A stretch of DNA of 21,197 bases from assembly GCA_036280295.1 (NCBI GenBank), contig DASURA010000325.1, positions 1-21,197 of the forward strand. The letters run 5' to 3'. Within the stretch, counting starts at the first letter, position 1; the number at the start of each line of letters is the position of its first letter. Source of the DNA: AWTP1-13 sp036280295 (GTDB taxonomy: Bacteria; Pseudomonadota; Alphaproteobacteria; Rhizobiales; Hyphomicrobiaceae). The translations under genes were made by a program, and so were the position numbers. Shown piece by piece: positions 7,266 to 14,309 of the stretch. A model generated the notes under the pieces. That model did no database searches, was not told the origin of the DNA, and was given only the letters and a program-made list of their open reading frames with translations.

Positions 7266-7467
7266 GTGTCGCCCATCGACCGCGCGGGGCGTGCGGGCGA
7301 ACGGACCACCGTAGTGGCGACGGCTCTGTGTCGTGCGTTGGAGGCCGCCGGTGATGTCCGCTGAAGGGCAAGCGAAGCCAAGAACATAGCAAGTCTGAGC
7401 CGAGCAGCAGCCGCTCTCCGGAGCTGCCGCACGCCCGGCGTTCGCTCGCCGCTCGAAGGGCGCCGGC

Positions 7468-7498
7468 GCCTCCGCTCGCTTAAAGCGTTCGGAGAGGC
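7468..7498 (+). promoter_or_regulatory. Hairpin sequestering the btuB ribosome binding site
   Basis: CTCCG at 7470-7474 pairs with CGGAG at 7490-7494, with an inner GCTT/AAGC pairing possible. An alternative outer pairing is GCCTC with GAGGC at 7494-7498. Either form buries the GGAGAGG Shine-Dalgarno just before ATG 7502. This is the layout expected for translational control by a cobalamin riboswitch and supports 7502 as the start. Confidence 0.55.
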
Positions 7499-7501
7499 GT
7501 C

Positions 7502-9661
7502 ATGCGTTTGTTTGCAGTCGATTCAACTGCGCAAGGTGCAGCATGCAATAGGCCGCTGGCCCCTGTTGCACCGGTTTGCGCAGACAGCAGGGTGCGCGGT
7601 GCAATGCGCTCCGCTTATTGCACCCTACGGATCAGCGCCGCACTCACCCTGCTGCCTGCGGCCGGGCTCGCCCAGACCCAACTGCCGGCCCTTACCGTCG
7701 AGGGGGCAACACTGGAGGCGCCGCCACATCCGCGATCCGGCACGGAGGCAGCGACGGGCGCCTCCGCTGCCCGGTCCGAAGCAACGCCCAAGGCTGCAGA
7801 CCAGCAATCCGCGGATGGCAGCAACGGCGTGCCGCTGGATGCGATCGGCTCGGCGGTCACGATTGTCACCGGCGAGCAGCTGCGTGCCCAGCAGATCCGC
7901 CACGCCGCCGACGCGCTTCGCAGCCTGCCGGGCGTCTCGGTGAGCCGCGGCGGCGGGCCGGGCAATCTCACCTCGGTGCGCATCCGCGGTGCTGAGGCCA
8001 ACCATACGCTGGTGCTGATCGATGGCATCGAGGCCAATGCCACCTCCGACGGCGATTTCGACTACGCGACGCTGCTCACGGAGGACATCGATCGGATCGA
8101 GGTGATCCGCGGCCCGCAAAGCGGCCTCTACGGCTCGAAAGCGCTCGGCGGCGTCGTCAATATCCTGACCAGGACCGGCAAAGGCCCCTTGACCGCCACG
8201 GTGCGCACCGAAGGCGGTGCCTACGGCACCAGCGATATCGCTGCGCGCGTGTCGGGCGGCAGCGACAAGGCGTGGATTGCCGCCAGCGCGCAGCGGCGCG
8301 GGGTGCTGTTCTTCAACAACGCCCCGGTCGGCGCCGAGGAAGATCCGTGGTCGGCCGTCAGCGCCGCGATCCGCGGTGGCGCCACCCTGCTGCCCGGCGT
8401 GACCGTCGATTTCTCGCTGCGCAACGTCAACCGCCGGCTGGAGTTCGATCTAGACCAGGTGCCTCCTGGCGGCACCCTGACGCGGCAGACGGACGGACCC
8501 AACTCCTCCAGGCAGGACACCTTTCTTGGCGGCGTGAACCTCAGGTGGAATGCGCTCGACGGCGCGCTGACGCAGGTCTTCAGCGCCAATCGCAACATGA
8601 CCAGCGTGGAGAGCCTCACGTCGGGTGCCTTTGGCGGCTTCAGCGACAATCACAGCGAGATCGACAAGCTCGCCTATCTCGCGACCTATCGCTTCGAGAC
8701 GCCCGCCCTGGCCGGAGCCAAGCATTCCGTCAGCGGACTTGTCGAAAGCCAGGCCGAGCGGTTCACGCCCGGCCCCGCCGGCCCAGGCCCGTTCGACCCC
8801 GATGGCGTCGAGCGCGAGCGGGGCCGCATGGCGTACGTCGGCGAGTACCGCGGCGACTACTTCAACCGGCTGTCGCTTACCGGCACCGTGCGCCACGACG
8901 ACAACGACACCTTCCAGGACTTCGACACCTGGCGGGCGGCCGCCTCGCTGCGCCTGCCCGAGATCGGCTTGCGCCCGCACGCCAGCATCGGCACCGGCGT
9001 GGCGCTGCCCGGCATGTTCGAGCAGTTCGGCTCGATCCTCGGCGTGTTCGTACCCAATCCGAATCTGAAGCCTGAGGAATCGAAGGGCTGGGACGCCGGC
9101 GTCGAGCTCACGCTGGTCAAGAACCGCGCCCTCCTCGATGTCACCACATTCCACGCCAATCTGCGCAACGAGATCATCGGCTTCGGCAATACGATCGAGA
9201 ATCTGGACGGTGAGAGCCAGCGCCGCGGCGTGGAGCTCGACCTGCGCACCAAGCTTGTGCCTTGGCTGATGGTCGGGGCGTCCTACACCTATCTCCACGC
9301 CACCCAGCCGGATGGCAGGCAGGAGATCCGCCGCCCGCGCCACGCCGGGCGCGCGGATGTGACCTACCTGTTCGGCGATGGCAAGGGCACCTTCAACGTC
9401 GCCGCCATCTACAACGGCCGCATGACGGACGACAACTTCGGCACCTTCCCCGCCACCACCGTCACCCTCGACGACTACTGGCTCGTCTCCGCGGCCCTCA
9501 CCTACAAGCTGCAGCCGGGAGTGGAGCTGTTCGGCAGGGTGGAGAACCTGCTCGATACCAAGTATGAGGAGATCTCCGGCTACAACGCGCCGGGCCTCGC
9601 TGCATACGCGGGCGTCAAGCTGACCTTCGGCGGCCCCGACGGCATGGCCTGGGCCAAATAG
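7502..9661 (+). CDS. btuB: TonB-dependent outer membrane receptor, vitamin B12 type
   Basis: The 719-residue product has an N-terminal plug (about 112-225: AVTIVTGEQLRAQQI, DALRSLPGVSVSRGGG, TSVRIRGAEANHTLVLIDGI, RIEVIRGPQSGLYGS, GGVVNILTRT), followed by a beta-barrel ending near YAGVKLTFGG. A possible TonB box is LPALTVEG at 61-68. Position directly behind a cobalamin riboswitch and before an ABC importer makes cobalamin the likely substrate, taken up across the outer membrane with TonB energy. ATG 7502 has GGAGAGG in front, but a recognisable signal peptide (MRSAYCTLRISAALTLLPAAG) starts only at residue 35, ATG 7604. The intervening codons are largely made by a dispersed repeat (7538-7629). 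Either the precursor is unusually long or translation starts at 7604. Confidence 0.9.
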   Translation: MRLFAVDSTAQGAACNRPLAPVAPVCADSRVRGAMRSAYCTLRISAALTLLPAAGLAQTQLPALTVEGATLEAPPHPRSGTEAATGASAARSEATPKAADQQSADGSNGVPLDAIGSAVTIVTGEQLRAQQIRHAADALRSLPGVSVSRGGGPGNLTSVRIRGAEANHTLVLIDGIEANATSDGDFDYATLLTEDIDRIEVIRGPQSGLYGSKALGGVVNILTRTGKGPLTATVRTEGGAYGTSDIAARVSGGSDKAWIAASAQRRGVLFFNNAPVGAEEDPWSAVSAAIRGGATLLPGVTVDFSLRNVNRRLEFDLDQVPPGGTLTRQTDGPNSSRQDTFLGGVNLRWNALDGALTQVFSANRNMTSVESLTSGAFGGFSDNHSEIDKLAYLATYRFETPALAGAKHSVSGLVESQAERFTPGPAGPGPFDPDGVERERGRMAYVGEYRGDYFNRLSLTGTVRHDDNDTFQDFDTWRAAASLRLPEIGLRPHASIGTGVALPGMFEQFGSILGVFVPNPNLKPEESKGWDAGVELTLVKNRALLDVTTFHANLRNEIIGFGNTIENLDGESQRRGVELDLRTKLVPWLMVGASYTYLHATQPDGRQEIRRPRHAGRADVTYLFGDGKGTFNVAAIYNGRMTDDNFGTFPATTVTLDDYWLVSAALTYKLQPGVELFGRVENLLDTKYEEISGYNAPGLAAYAGVKLTFGGPDGMAWAK
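7538..7629. repeat. Two-hairpin dispersed repeat, copy B, inside btuB 5' end
   Basis: This matches copy A at 3536-3615 at both ends: GCATGCAATAGG on the left and GCGGTGCAATGC ... CCGCTTATTGCACCCTACG on the right. GGTGCAAT (7598-7605) pairs perfectly with ATTGCACC (7617-7624). The middle differs by small insertions. It lies in frame within the btuB reading frame, and its right arm supplies the first codons of the apparent signal peptide (ATG 7604). Confidence 0.75.
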
Positions 9662-9674
9662 GACCGATCGATCA

Positions 9675-10583
9675 TTGCAAGCAGCACAGCTTCCTGGCGG
9701 CCTGCGCATCCTGCGGCGAGCCGTGGCACTCGCTGCCGCGCTTGCGGCAGTGGGCGTCGTGTCGCGGGTCATGGCGGGAGTCCCGGCGCACGCCGAGACG
9801 GCCGCCAAGCCCGGGCGCATCGTCTCGCTCGACGTGTGCACCGACCAGCTGCTCATCGACCTGGTGGAGCAGGACCGCATCGCCGCCGTCACGCACCTTG
9901 CCGCCGACCCGCTGGTCTCGGCGGTGTGGGACAAGGCCAAGGGCCTCACCGGTACGCGTGGTGGCGCCGAGGACGTCCTGCGCCACCGGCCGGATCTGGT
10001 TCTCGCCGGACCATACGGCGTCGCTCCCACCGTTAGCCTGCTGCGCCGGCTCGGCGCCAAGGTGGTCGTAGTGCCAATGGCCGTGGATCTCGACGGCGTG
10101 CGTGCAGCGGTGCGCACGGTCGCCGCCGCCGTCGGCGAGCAGGCGCGCGGCGAGGCCATGATCGCCGAGCTGGATCGCCGGCTGGCAGCCGTCGCCGCCG
10201 CCAAGCGGGGGCCGCAGCTCGCCGCGCTCGTGTACCAGGTCGGCGGCGTCGTCTCGGTCAACGGCAGCCTTGCCGACGCCGCCCTGACGGCCGCCGGCCT
10301 GCGCAACAAGGCGGCCGAGTATCGCCTCACGCGCACCGGGCAGGTGCCCCTGGAACTTCTCGCCGCCGCGCCGCCGGACCTGCTGGTCCTGACCAGCGCC
10401 CCGGACGAATACCGCACCGTCGCCAGCGACATTCTGCGCCATCCGGTGCTGCAGCGCCTGCGGCGGCAGCGGCCCTCGGTCGAGATACCGTGGCGACTGT
10501 GGCTGTGTGGCACGCCGCATATCGCCGATGCCGTCGTCCGGCTGGCCGAGGCGCGCGCCGCCATCGAGGCGCGGCGGCAATGA
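9675..10583 (+). CDS. btuF: Cobalamin ABC transporter periplasmic binding protein (BtuF-like)
   Basis: The 302-residue protein has an N-terminal export signal (Arg pair, then AVALAAALAAVGVV, cleavage near AHAETA). It has the two-lobe layout of cluster A-II binding proteins: PGRIVSLDVCTDQLLIDLV at the first strand, AEDVLRHRPDLVLAG, LGAKVVVVP, and a second lobe with LLAAAPPDLLVLTS. It is 13 nt after btuB and its stop overlaps the permease start by ATGA. TTG 9675 is the only start that keeps the positively charged n-region; a GTG at 9723 would give a signal lacking it. The CTDQ variant is common in alphaproteobacterial B12- or siderophore-linked binding proteins, so the substrate call rests on the riboswitch. 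Confidence 0.85.
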   Translation: MQAAQLPGGLRILRRAVALAAALAAVGVVSRVMAGVPAHAETAAKPGRIVSLDVCTDQLLIDLVEQDRIAAVTHLAADPLVSAVWDKAKGLTGTRGGAEDVLRHRPDLVLAGPYGVAPTVSLLRRLGAKVVVVPMAVDLDGVRAAVRTVAAAVGEQARGEAMIAELDRRLAAVAAAKRGPQLAALVYQVGGVVSVNGSLADAALTAAGLRNKAAEYRLTRTGQVPLELLAAAPPDLLVLTSAPDEYRTVASDILRHPVLQRLRRQRPSVEIPWRLWLCGTPHIADAVVRLAEARAAIEARRQ

Positions 10584-11575
10584 GCAGCGCACCGAGGCGG
10601 GCCGACGTGGCACCCGCGCTGGCGATGATCATCCTTGGCTCGGTCGCGCTGCTTGCGTTCGCGCTGTCGCTCGCCATCGGGCCGGCCGGCCTCGGCCTTG
10701 CTGCCAGCAATGACGCCCTGCCGCTGATCCTGTGGGAGATCCGCCTGCCGCGTGCCGTGCTTGGCGCACTGGTCGGCGCGGCGCTCGGCCTCTCCGGCGC
10801 GGCATTGCAGGGATACCTGCGCAACCCGCTGGCGGAGCCGAGCCTGATCGGAGTCTCCGGCGGCGCCGCGCTCGGTGCCGTGCTGGCGATCCAGCTCGGG
10901 CTCTCGCAGCTCATGGCATTGGCCTTGCCAGTCGGCGGCCTGATCGGCGCGGCGGTGGCCATGCTCGCGGTCGTGGCGCTGGCCGGCGCACAGGGCGGGC
11001 CGGTGACGCTCATTCTCGCCGGCCTTGCCGTCTCGGCCATCGCCACCGCGCTGATCTCGCTCGTGCTCAACCTGTCGCAGAACCCCTTCGCATCGGTGGA
11101 GATGGTGTTCTGGCTGATGGGCTCGCTGGCTGACCGCAGCCTGACCCAGGTCTGGCTGGCGGCGCCGCTGATGCTCGCCGGCATGGGCCTGCTGCTGTTG
11201 CTCGGGCGCGCCCTCGATGCCCTCACCCTGGGCGAGGACGCGGCGAGCAGCCTCGGCATCGACGTGAGGCGGACGCGGCTCGCCCTGGTGGCCGGCACCG
11301 CCTTGGCGGTGGGTGCCGCCACGTCGGTCACCGGCGTGATCGGCTTCGTCGGCCTGCTGGTGCCGCATGTGCTGCGGCCGTTCGCCGGCCACCGTCCGAG
11401 CCTGCTGCTGCCGGCCAGCGCACTCGCCGGCGCCATCTTCCTGCTCGTCGCCGACGTCGCGCTCCGCCTGGCACCCGCCTGGATGGATCTGCGCATCGGC
11501 GTGCTGACCGCGCTGATCGGCGCGCCGTTCTTCGTCTGGCTGGTGCTGAAGACGCGGTCGGAGCTGGCGCCGTGA
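10580..11575 (+). CDS. btuC: FecCD-family ABC permease (BtuC-like)
   Basis: This is a 331-residue inner-membrane permease with about ten hydrophobic segments. FecCD-family marks are EIRLPRAVLGALVGAALG, GLSGAALQGYLRNPLAEP, GVSGGAALGAVLA, and GVIGFVGLLVPHVLRPFAG, the coupling-helix region that contacts the ATPase. ATG 10580 overlaps the binding-protein stop (ATGA), and the 3' end overlaps the ATPase GTG start (GTGA). An upstream in-frame start at 10490 would add 30 Arg-rich residues and is rejected. It forms the membrane channel of the B12 importer. Confidence 0.92.
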   Translation: MSSAPRRADVAPALAMIILGSVALLAFALSLAIGPAGLGLAASNDALPLILWEIRLPRAVLGALVGAALGLSGAALQGYLRNPLAEPSLIGVSGGAALGAVLAIQLGLSQLMALALPVGGLIGAAVAMLAVVALAGAQGGPVTLILAGLAVSAIATALISLVLNLSQNPFASVEMVFWLMGSLADRSLTQVWLAAPLMLAGMGLLLLLGRALDALTLGEDAASSLGIDVRRTRLALVAGTALAVGAATSVTGVIGFVGLLVPHVLRPFAGHRPSLLLPASALAGAIFLLVADVALRLAPAWMDLRIGVLTALIGAPFFVWLVLKTRSELAP

Positions 11576-12372
11576 GGGTGGAGGCGAGAGGGCTCGGCAT
11601 ACGCCTGAAGGGCCGCGAGGTGCTGCGCGGGCTCGATCTTTTGGCAGAGCCCGGCCGCCTTACCGCCGTCATCGGCCGCAACGGCGCCGGCAAGACGACG
11701 CTGCTCAAGATGCTGGCCGGGCTCGCCACACCCGACGCCGGCACCGTGCTGCTCGACGGCGTACCGCTGGCGAATCGGGAGAGGGGGCAGCTCGCCCGCG
11801 TGCTCGCCTACCTGCCGCAGGAGCGGCTGGTCCAGTGGGCGCTCACCGCGCGTGCCGTCGTGGCGCTGGGGCGGTTGCCGTTCCAGCCGTTCGGGGCCGG
11901 CGAAAGCAACGCCGATCGCGCTGCCATTGCTGCTGCAATGGCGGCGATGGACGTGGCCGACTTGGCCGATCGCCCGGTGCCGGAGCTGTCCGGCGGCGAG
12001 CGGGCGCGGGTGCTGATCGCGCGTGCCCTGGCGCAGGAGCCGCGCGTGCTGATCGCCGACGAGCCGGCCGCCGGCCTCGATCCGGCACATCAGATCGTCT
12101 TGTTCCGCCACCTTGCGGCACTGGCGGAGGCCGGCCGCACGGTGCTGGTGGCCCTGCACGACCTGTCGCTCGCCGCCCGCTTCTGCCACAGCATCGCCCT
12201 GGTGCACGAGGGACGCACTCTGGCGGCGGGATCGCCGCAGGAGGTGCTGTCTTTGCAGCATCTTGCCGCCGCCTATGGCATCACGACGCGCTATCAAGCC
12301 ATCGACGGCGTGCCGGTTGTGCTGCCCATGGACGTGCTAGATGGTGTCGACCCGGGGACACCAAGGCAGTAA
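11572..12372 (+). CDS. btuD: ABC transporter ATPase (BtuD-like)
   Basis: The 266-residue ATPase has Walker A GRNGAGKTT at 35-43, the Q-loop Gln in YLPQERL (Q83), the signature LSGGERARV at 139-147, Walker B VLIADEP at 159-165, the D-loop GLDPA, and the switch His in VALHDLS (H196). It belongs to the iron-chelate/B12/haemin importer subfamily. The GTG start at 11572 overlaps the permease stop by GTGA, so it is translationally coupled. It ends the btu operon. Its stop lies in a short direct repeat (AAGGCAGT twice, 12363-12378), and no strong terminator follows before the patatin gene 65 nt on. Confidence 0.92.
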   Translation: MRVEARGLGIRLKGREVLRGLDLLAEPGRLTAVIGRNGAGKTTLLKMLAGLATPDAGTVLLDGVPLANRERGQLARVLAYLPQERLVQWALTARAVVALGRLPFQPFGAGESNADRAAIAAAMAAMDVADLADRPVPELSGGERARVLIARALAQEPRVLIADEPAAGLDPAHQIVLFRHLAALAEAGRTVLVALHDLSLAARFCHSIALVHEGRTLAAGSPQEVLSLQHLAAAYGITTRYQAIDGVPVVLPMDVLDGVDPGTPRQ

Positions 12373-12437
12373 GGCAGTAGAAAGACTAAAAGTCGGCCCT
12401 GCCGCCCCGCTGCCCTCCTTCAAGAAACGGATAACAC

Positions 12438-13463
12438 TTGAGCATCTTCAAGCGACACCAGCGTCTGAACCTGGCGCTCGAAGGTGGCGGCGCGCACGGC
12501 GCCTTCACCTGGGGCACGCTCGACCGCCTCCTGGAGGACGAGGCCCTCGAGATCGGCTGGATCAGCGCCACCAGCGCCGGTGCCGTCAACGCGGTGGCGC
12601 TCGCCGCCGGGCTCCTGGAGGGCGGGCGCGCCGGGGCGCGGGCCAAGCTGCGCGCGGTGTGGGAGGCGGTGGCCAAGGCGGGGGTGCCAGACCTGGTACG
12701 CCTCAATCCCTGGCTCGCCAGCCTCAGCCGCTCCAATACGCTGGCGCAGGTGGCCTCGATCTTCTCGCCCTACGACTTCAACCCGCTGGGCTTCGATCCG
12801 CTGCGCAAGCTGCTGGAGGCGCACATCGACTTCACAGCCCTGCGCAAGCAGCCCGGACCGGAGCTGTTGATCGCTGCAACGGCCGTCGCCACCGGACGTC
12901 CGCGATTGTTCCGGCGCCACGAGATGAGCGTCGAGGCGGTGCTGGCCTCGGCCTGCCTGCCGACGATCCACCACGCCGTCAGCATCGGCGGGCAGGCGTA
13001 TTGGGACGGCGGCTTCTCGGCCAACCCGGACCTTGTCACGCTCGGCCGCGAGAGCCCGGTCCCCGACACCTTGATCATCAAGCTGTCGGCGATCGAGCCC
13101 AACGGAGTGCCCACCAGCGCGCGCGAGATCGCCGGCCGCGTCAATCAGATCACGTTCAGCCAGCCGATGCTGCGCGATGTCGAGGTCATCGCGGCGGTGC
13201 GCCGCCTGTACAGCCGCTGGCGCCGCCCCGGCGATGCCGCCGACGGGCGTCTGGCCCTGCACCGTTTCCATCTCATCGAGGCCGCCCGCTTCACGGCGGC
13301 GCTGGCGCCGGAGAGCAAGACCAAGCCGGATATCGAGCTGCTCACCTATCTGTTCAACGCCGGCCACAGCGAGGCCGAGAAATGGCTGGACTGCCACCAC
13401 GACAGCATTGGCAAACGCGAAACGATGGACCTGGCCGCGCATTTTCTGGCGCCGCGGGGATGA
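12438..13463 (+). CDS. Patatin-like phospholipase/esterase
   Basis: The 341-residue protein has the patatin hallmarks: the oxyanion-hole block EGGGAHGAF at 15-23, the nucleophile elbow ATSAG at 44-48 (Ser46), and the catalytic Asp in WDGG (D190). The elbow has Ala where the usual GxSxG has its first Gly. Such enzymes cleave acyl esters of lipids, and some rhizobial relatives are discussed as intracellular polyhydroxybutyrate depolymerases. There is no signal peptide or membrane segment. TTG 12438 must be close to the true start because an in-frame TAA lies two codons upstream and LNLALEGGG follows at once. It is 65 nt after btuD, so it may be read through from the btu operon, but a functional link to B12 is not evident. 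Confidence 0.88.
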   Translation: MSIFKRHQRLNLALEGGGAHGAFTWGTLDRLLEDEALEIGWISATSAGAVNAVALAAGLLEGGRAGARAKLRAVWEAVAKAGVPDLVRLNPWLASLSRSNTLAQVASIFSPYDFNPLGFDPLRKLLEAHIDFTALRKQPGPELLIAATAVATGRPRLFRRHEMSVEAVLASACLPTIHHAVSIGGQAYWDGGFSANPDLVTLGRESPVPDTLIIKLSAIEPNGVPTSAREIAGRVNQITFSQPMLRDVEVIAAVRRLYSRWRRPGDAADGRLALHRFHLIEAARFTAALAPESKTKPDIELLTYLFNAGHSEAEKWLDCHHDSIGKRETMDLAAHFLAPRG

Positions 13464-13496
13464 TGGGGTCTGACCCGCTTCCCGCGCCTGATACTG

Positions 13497-13603
13497 CTCC
13501 GGCTACGTTTTGACCGTATCCGGAGTCCAAAAGGGGAGTGAGGGAGCGGGAATGGGGGGACGGCGGCGTCGCGCCCGCGAAGCACGGACCGCTTCCCGCT
13601 CCC
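13497..13603. terminator. Hairpins between convergent patatin and ABM-like genes
   Basis: CTCCGG-C-TACG at 13497-13507 pairs with CGTA-T-CCGGAG at 13515-13525 around a short loop. Further on, GGGAGCGGGAA at 13542-13552 pairs perfectly with TTCCCGCTCCC at 13593-13603 around a 40-nt loop. They sit between two convergent genes, so a bidirectional termination role is likely. Neither has a clear U tract. Confidence 0.5.
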
Positions 13604-13648
13604 GATCTCCCCCTCACCGAGCCAGAGTTTCCCTGAAACGGTCTGACA

Positions 13649-13984
13649 TTACGGATGCATGGTCGCCTTGACCTCGTAATGCTCCACCTTGAAGTCGTAG
13701 CGGCGCAGCAGATCGCGGGCGCCAAGCGATATGATGGCCTTCTCGTAGTCGTCCGCGTCCGCGCCGCGTGCCACGGCCAGCGCACGCACCGCCTCCATGT
13801 CATCGAACCAGAGCACCATGATGAACTCGGTCTCGCCCAGGCGCTCCAGCCGCAACAACTGCGCCTCCCTGAGGCCGGCGATGTTCTTGGCCAGGACGCC
13901 CGGGATGGACTGGGTCCTGAGAACGCTCTCCAGGGCATCTGCATTCTGATGCGCCGCCCAGCCGCGCCAAACGCGCGCGATCAT
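13649..13984 (-). CDS. Antibiotic biosynthesis monooxygenase (ABM)-like small protein
   Basis: The 111-residue protein starts MIARVWRGWA, typical of the first strand of ABM/dimeric alpha-beta-barrel proteins. It continues with a helix, IPGVLAKNIAGLREAQLLRLE, a strand EFIMVLWFDDMEAVRALA, and a C-terminal strand DFKVEHYEV. This matches the beta-alpha-beta-beta-alpha-beta plan of that fold. Many members have no known substrate, and I can assign none. ATG 13984 has GGGGAGAC about 9 nt upstream; the longer frame to 14065 adds non-homologous residues. It is divergent from the thiolase operon across an AT-rich region. Confidence 0.72.
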   Translation of the reverse strand: MIARVWRGWAAHQNADALESVLRTQSIPGVLAKNIAGLREAQLLRLERLGETEFIMVLWFDDMEAVRALAVARGADADDYEKAIISLGARDLLRRYDFKVEHYEVKATMHP

Positions 13985-14085
13985 ATTGTTGCGTCTCCCC
14001 GCTCCGCTCGTCCGCTCAGTCGCTGTCACATCGGGAAGCCCGGCTCCGCCGCATGTAATCCGCAATCAGATAGGCGATGACGAAA

Positions 14086-14190
14086 TGACAACTATAACGA
14101 ATAGCTCTCGCTGAGTATATAGATTTTCTGCAAACTAATATTGTACGCATAGTTCGCTAGACATATCCGATTATCATTGCCAGCATATGA
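14086..14190. promoter_or_regulatory. AT-rich divergent intergenic region
   Basis: Within 14101-14160 only 22 of 60 bases are G or C, in sharp contrast to the rest of the window. It separates the divergently transcribed ABM-like gene and the thiolase operon, so promoters for both probably lie here. Several -10-like strings (TATATA, TACAAT on the minus strand) are present, but no pair with good spacing was convincing. The 119 bases from 14191 to the thiolase start hold nothing recognisable. Confidence 0.45.
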
Positions 14191-14309
14191 GGCACTCTTG
14201 TCCGGAGCAGAGGTGGGACATCGGCTCTTGCCCAGCTCAGACGCAGGCCGGTTGACCTGCCGATGCCGGCATTGTTCCATGCGCCACCCTGCTGCGGAGA
14301 GAGCCCCCC

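Noticed and set aside
8450..11392. 980-residue open frame on the minus strand
   Set aside because: It lies opposite btuB, btuF and btuC, is rich in Arg/His/Gln and has no domain; it is a shadow caused by high GC.
10327..12297. 656-residue minus-strand frame
   Set aside because: It is antisense to btuF, btuC and btuD, which have full family motifs; its composition is low-complexity Arg/Ala/Ser.
12363..12380. AAGGCAGT direct repeat at the btuD stop
   Set aside because: Only two short units; probably slippage at the gene end rather than an element.
12341..13513. 390-residue plus-strand frame
   Set aside because: It runs in another phase over the patatin gene, whose catalytic motifs are in the 12438 frame.
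14252..14280. Possible -35 TTGACC before the thiolase gene
   Set aside because: The string 17 nt later (TTCCAT) is too far from a -10 consensus to call a promoter.
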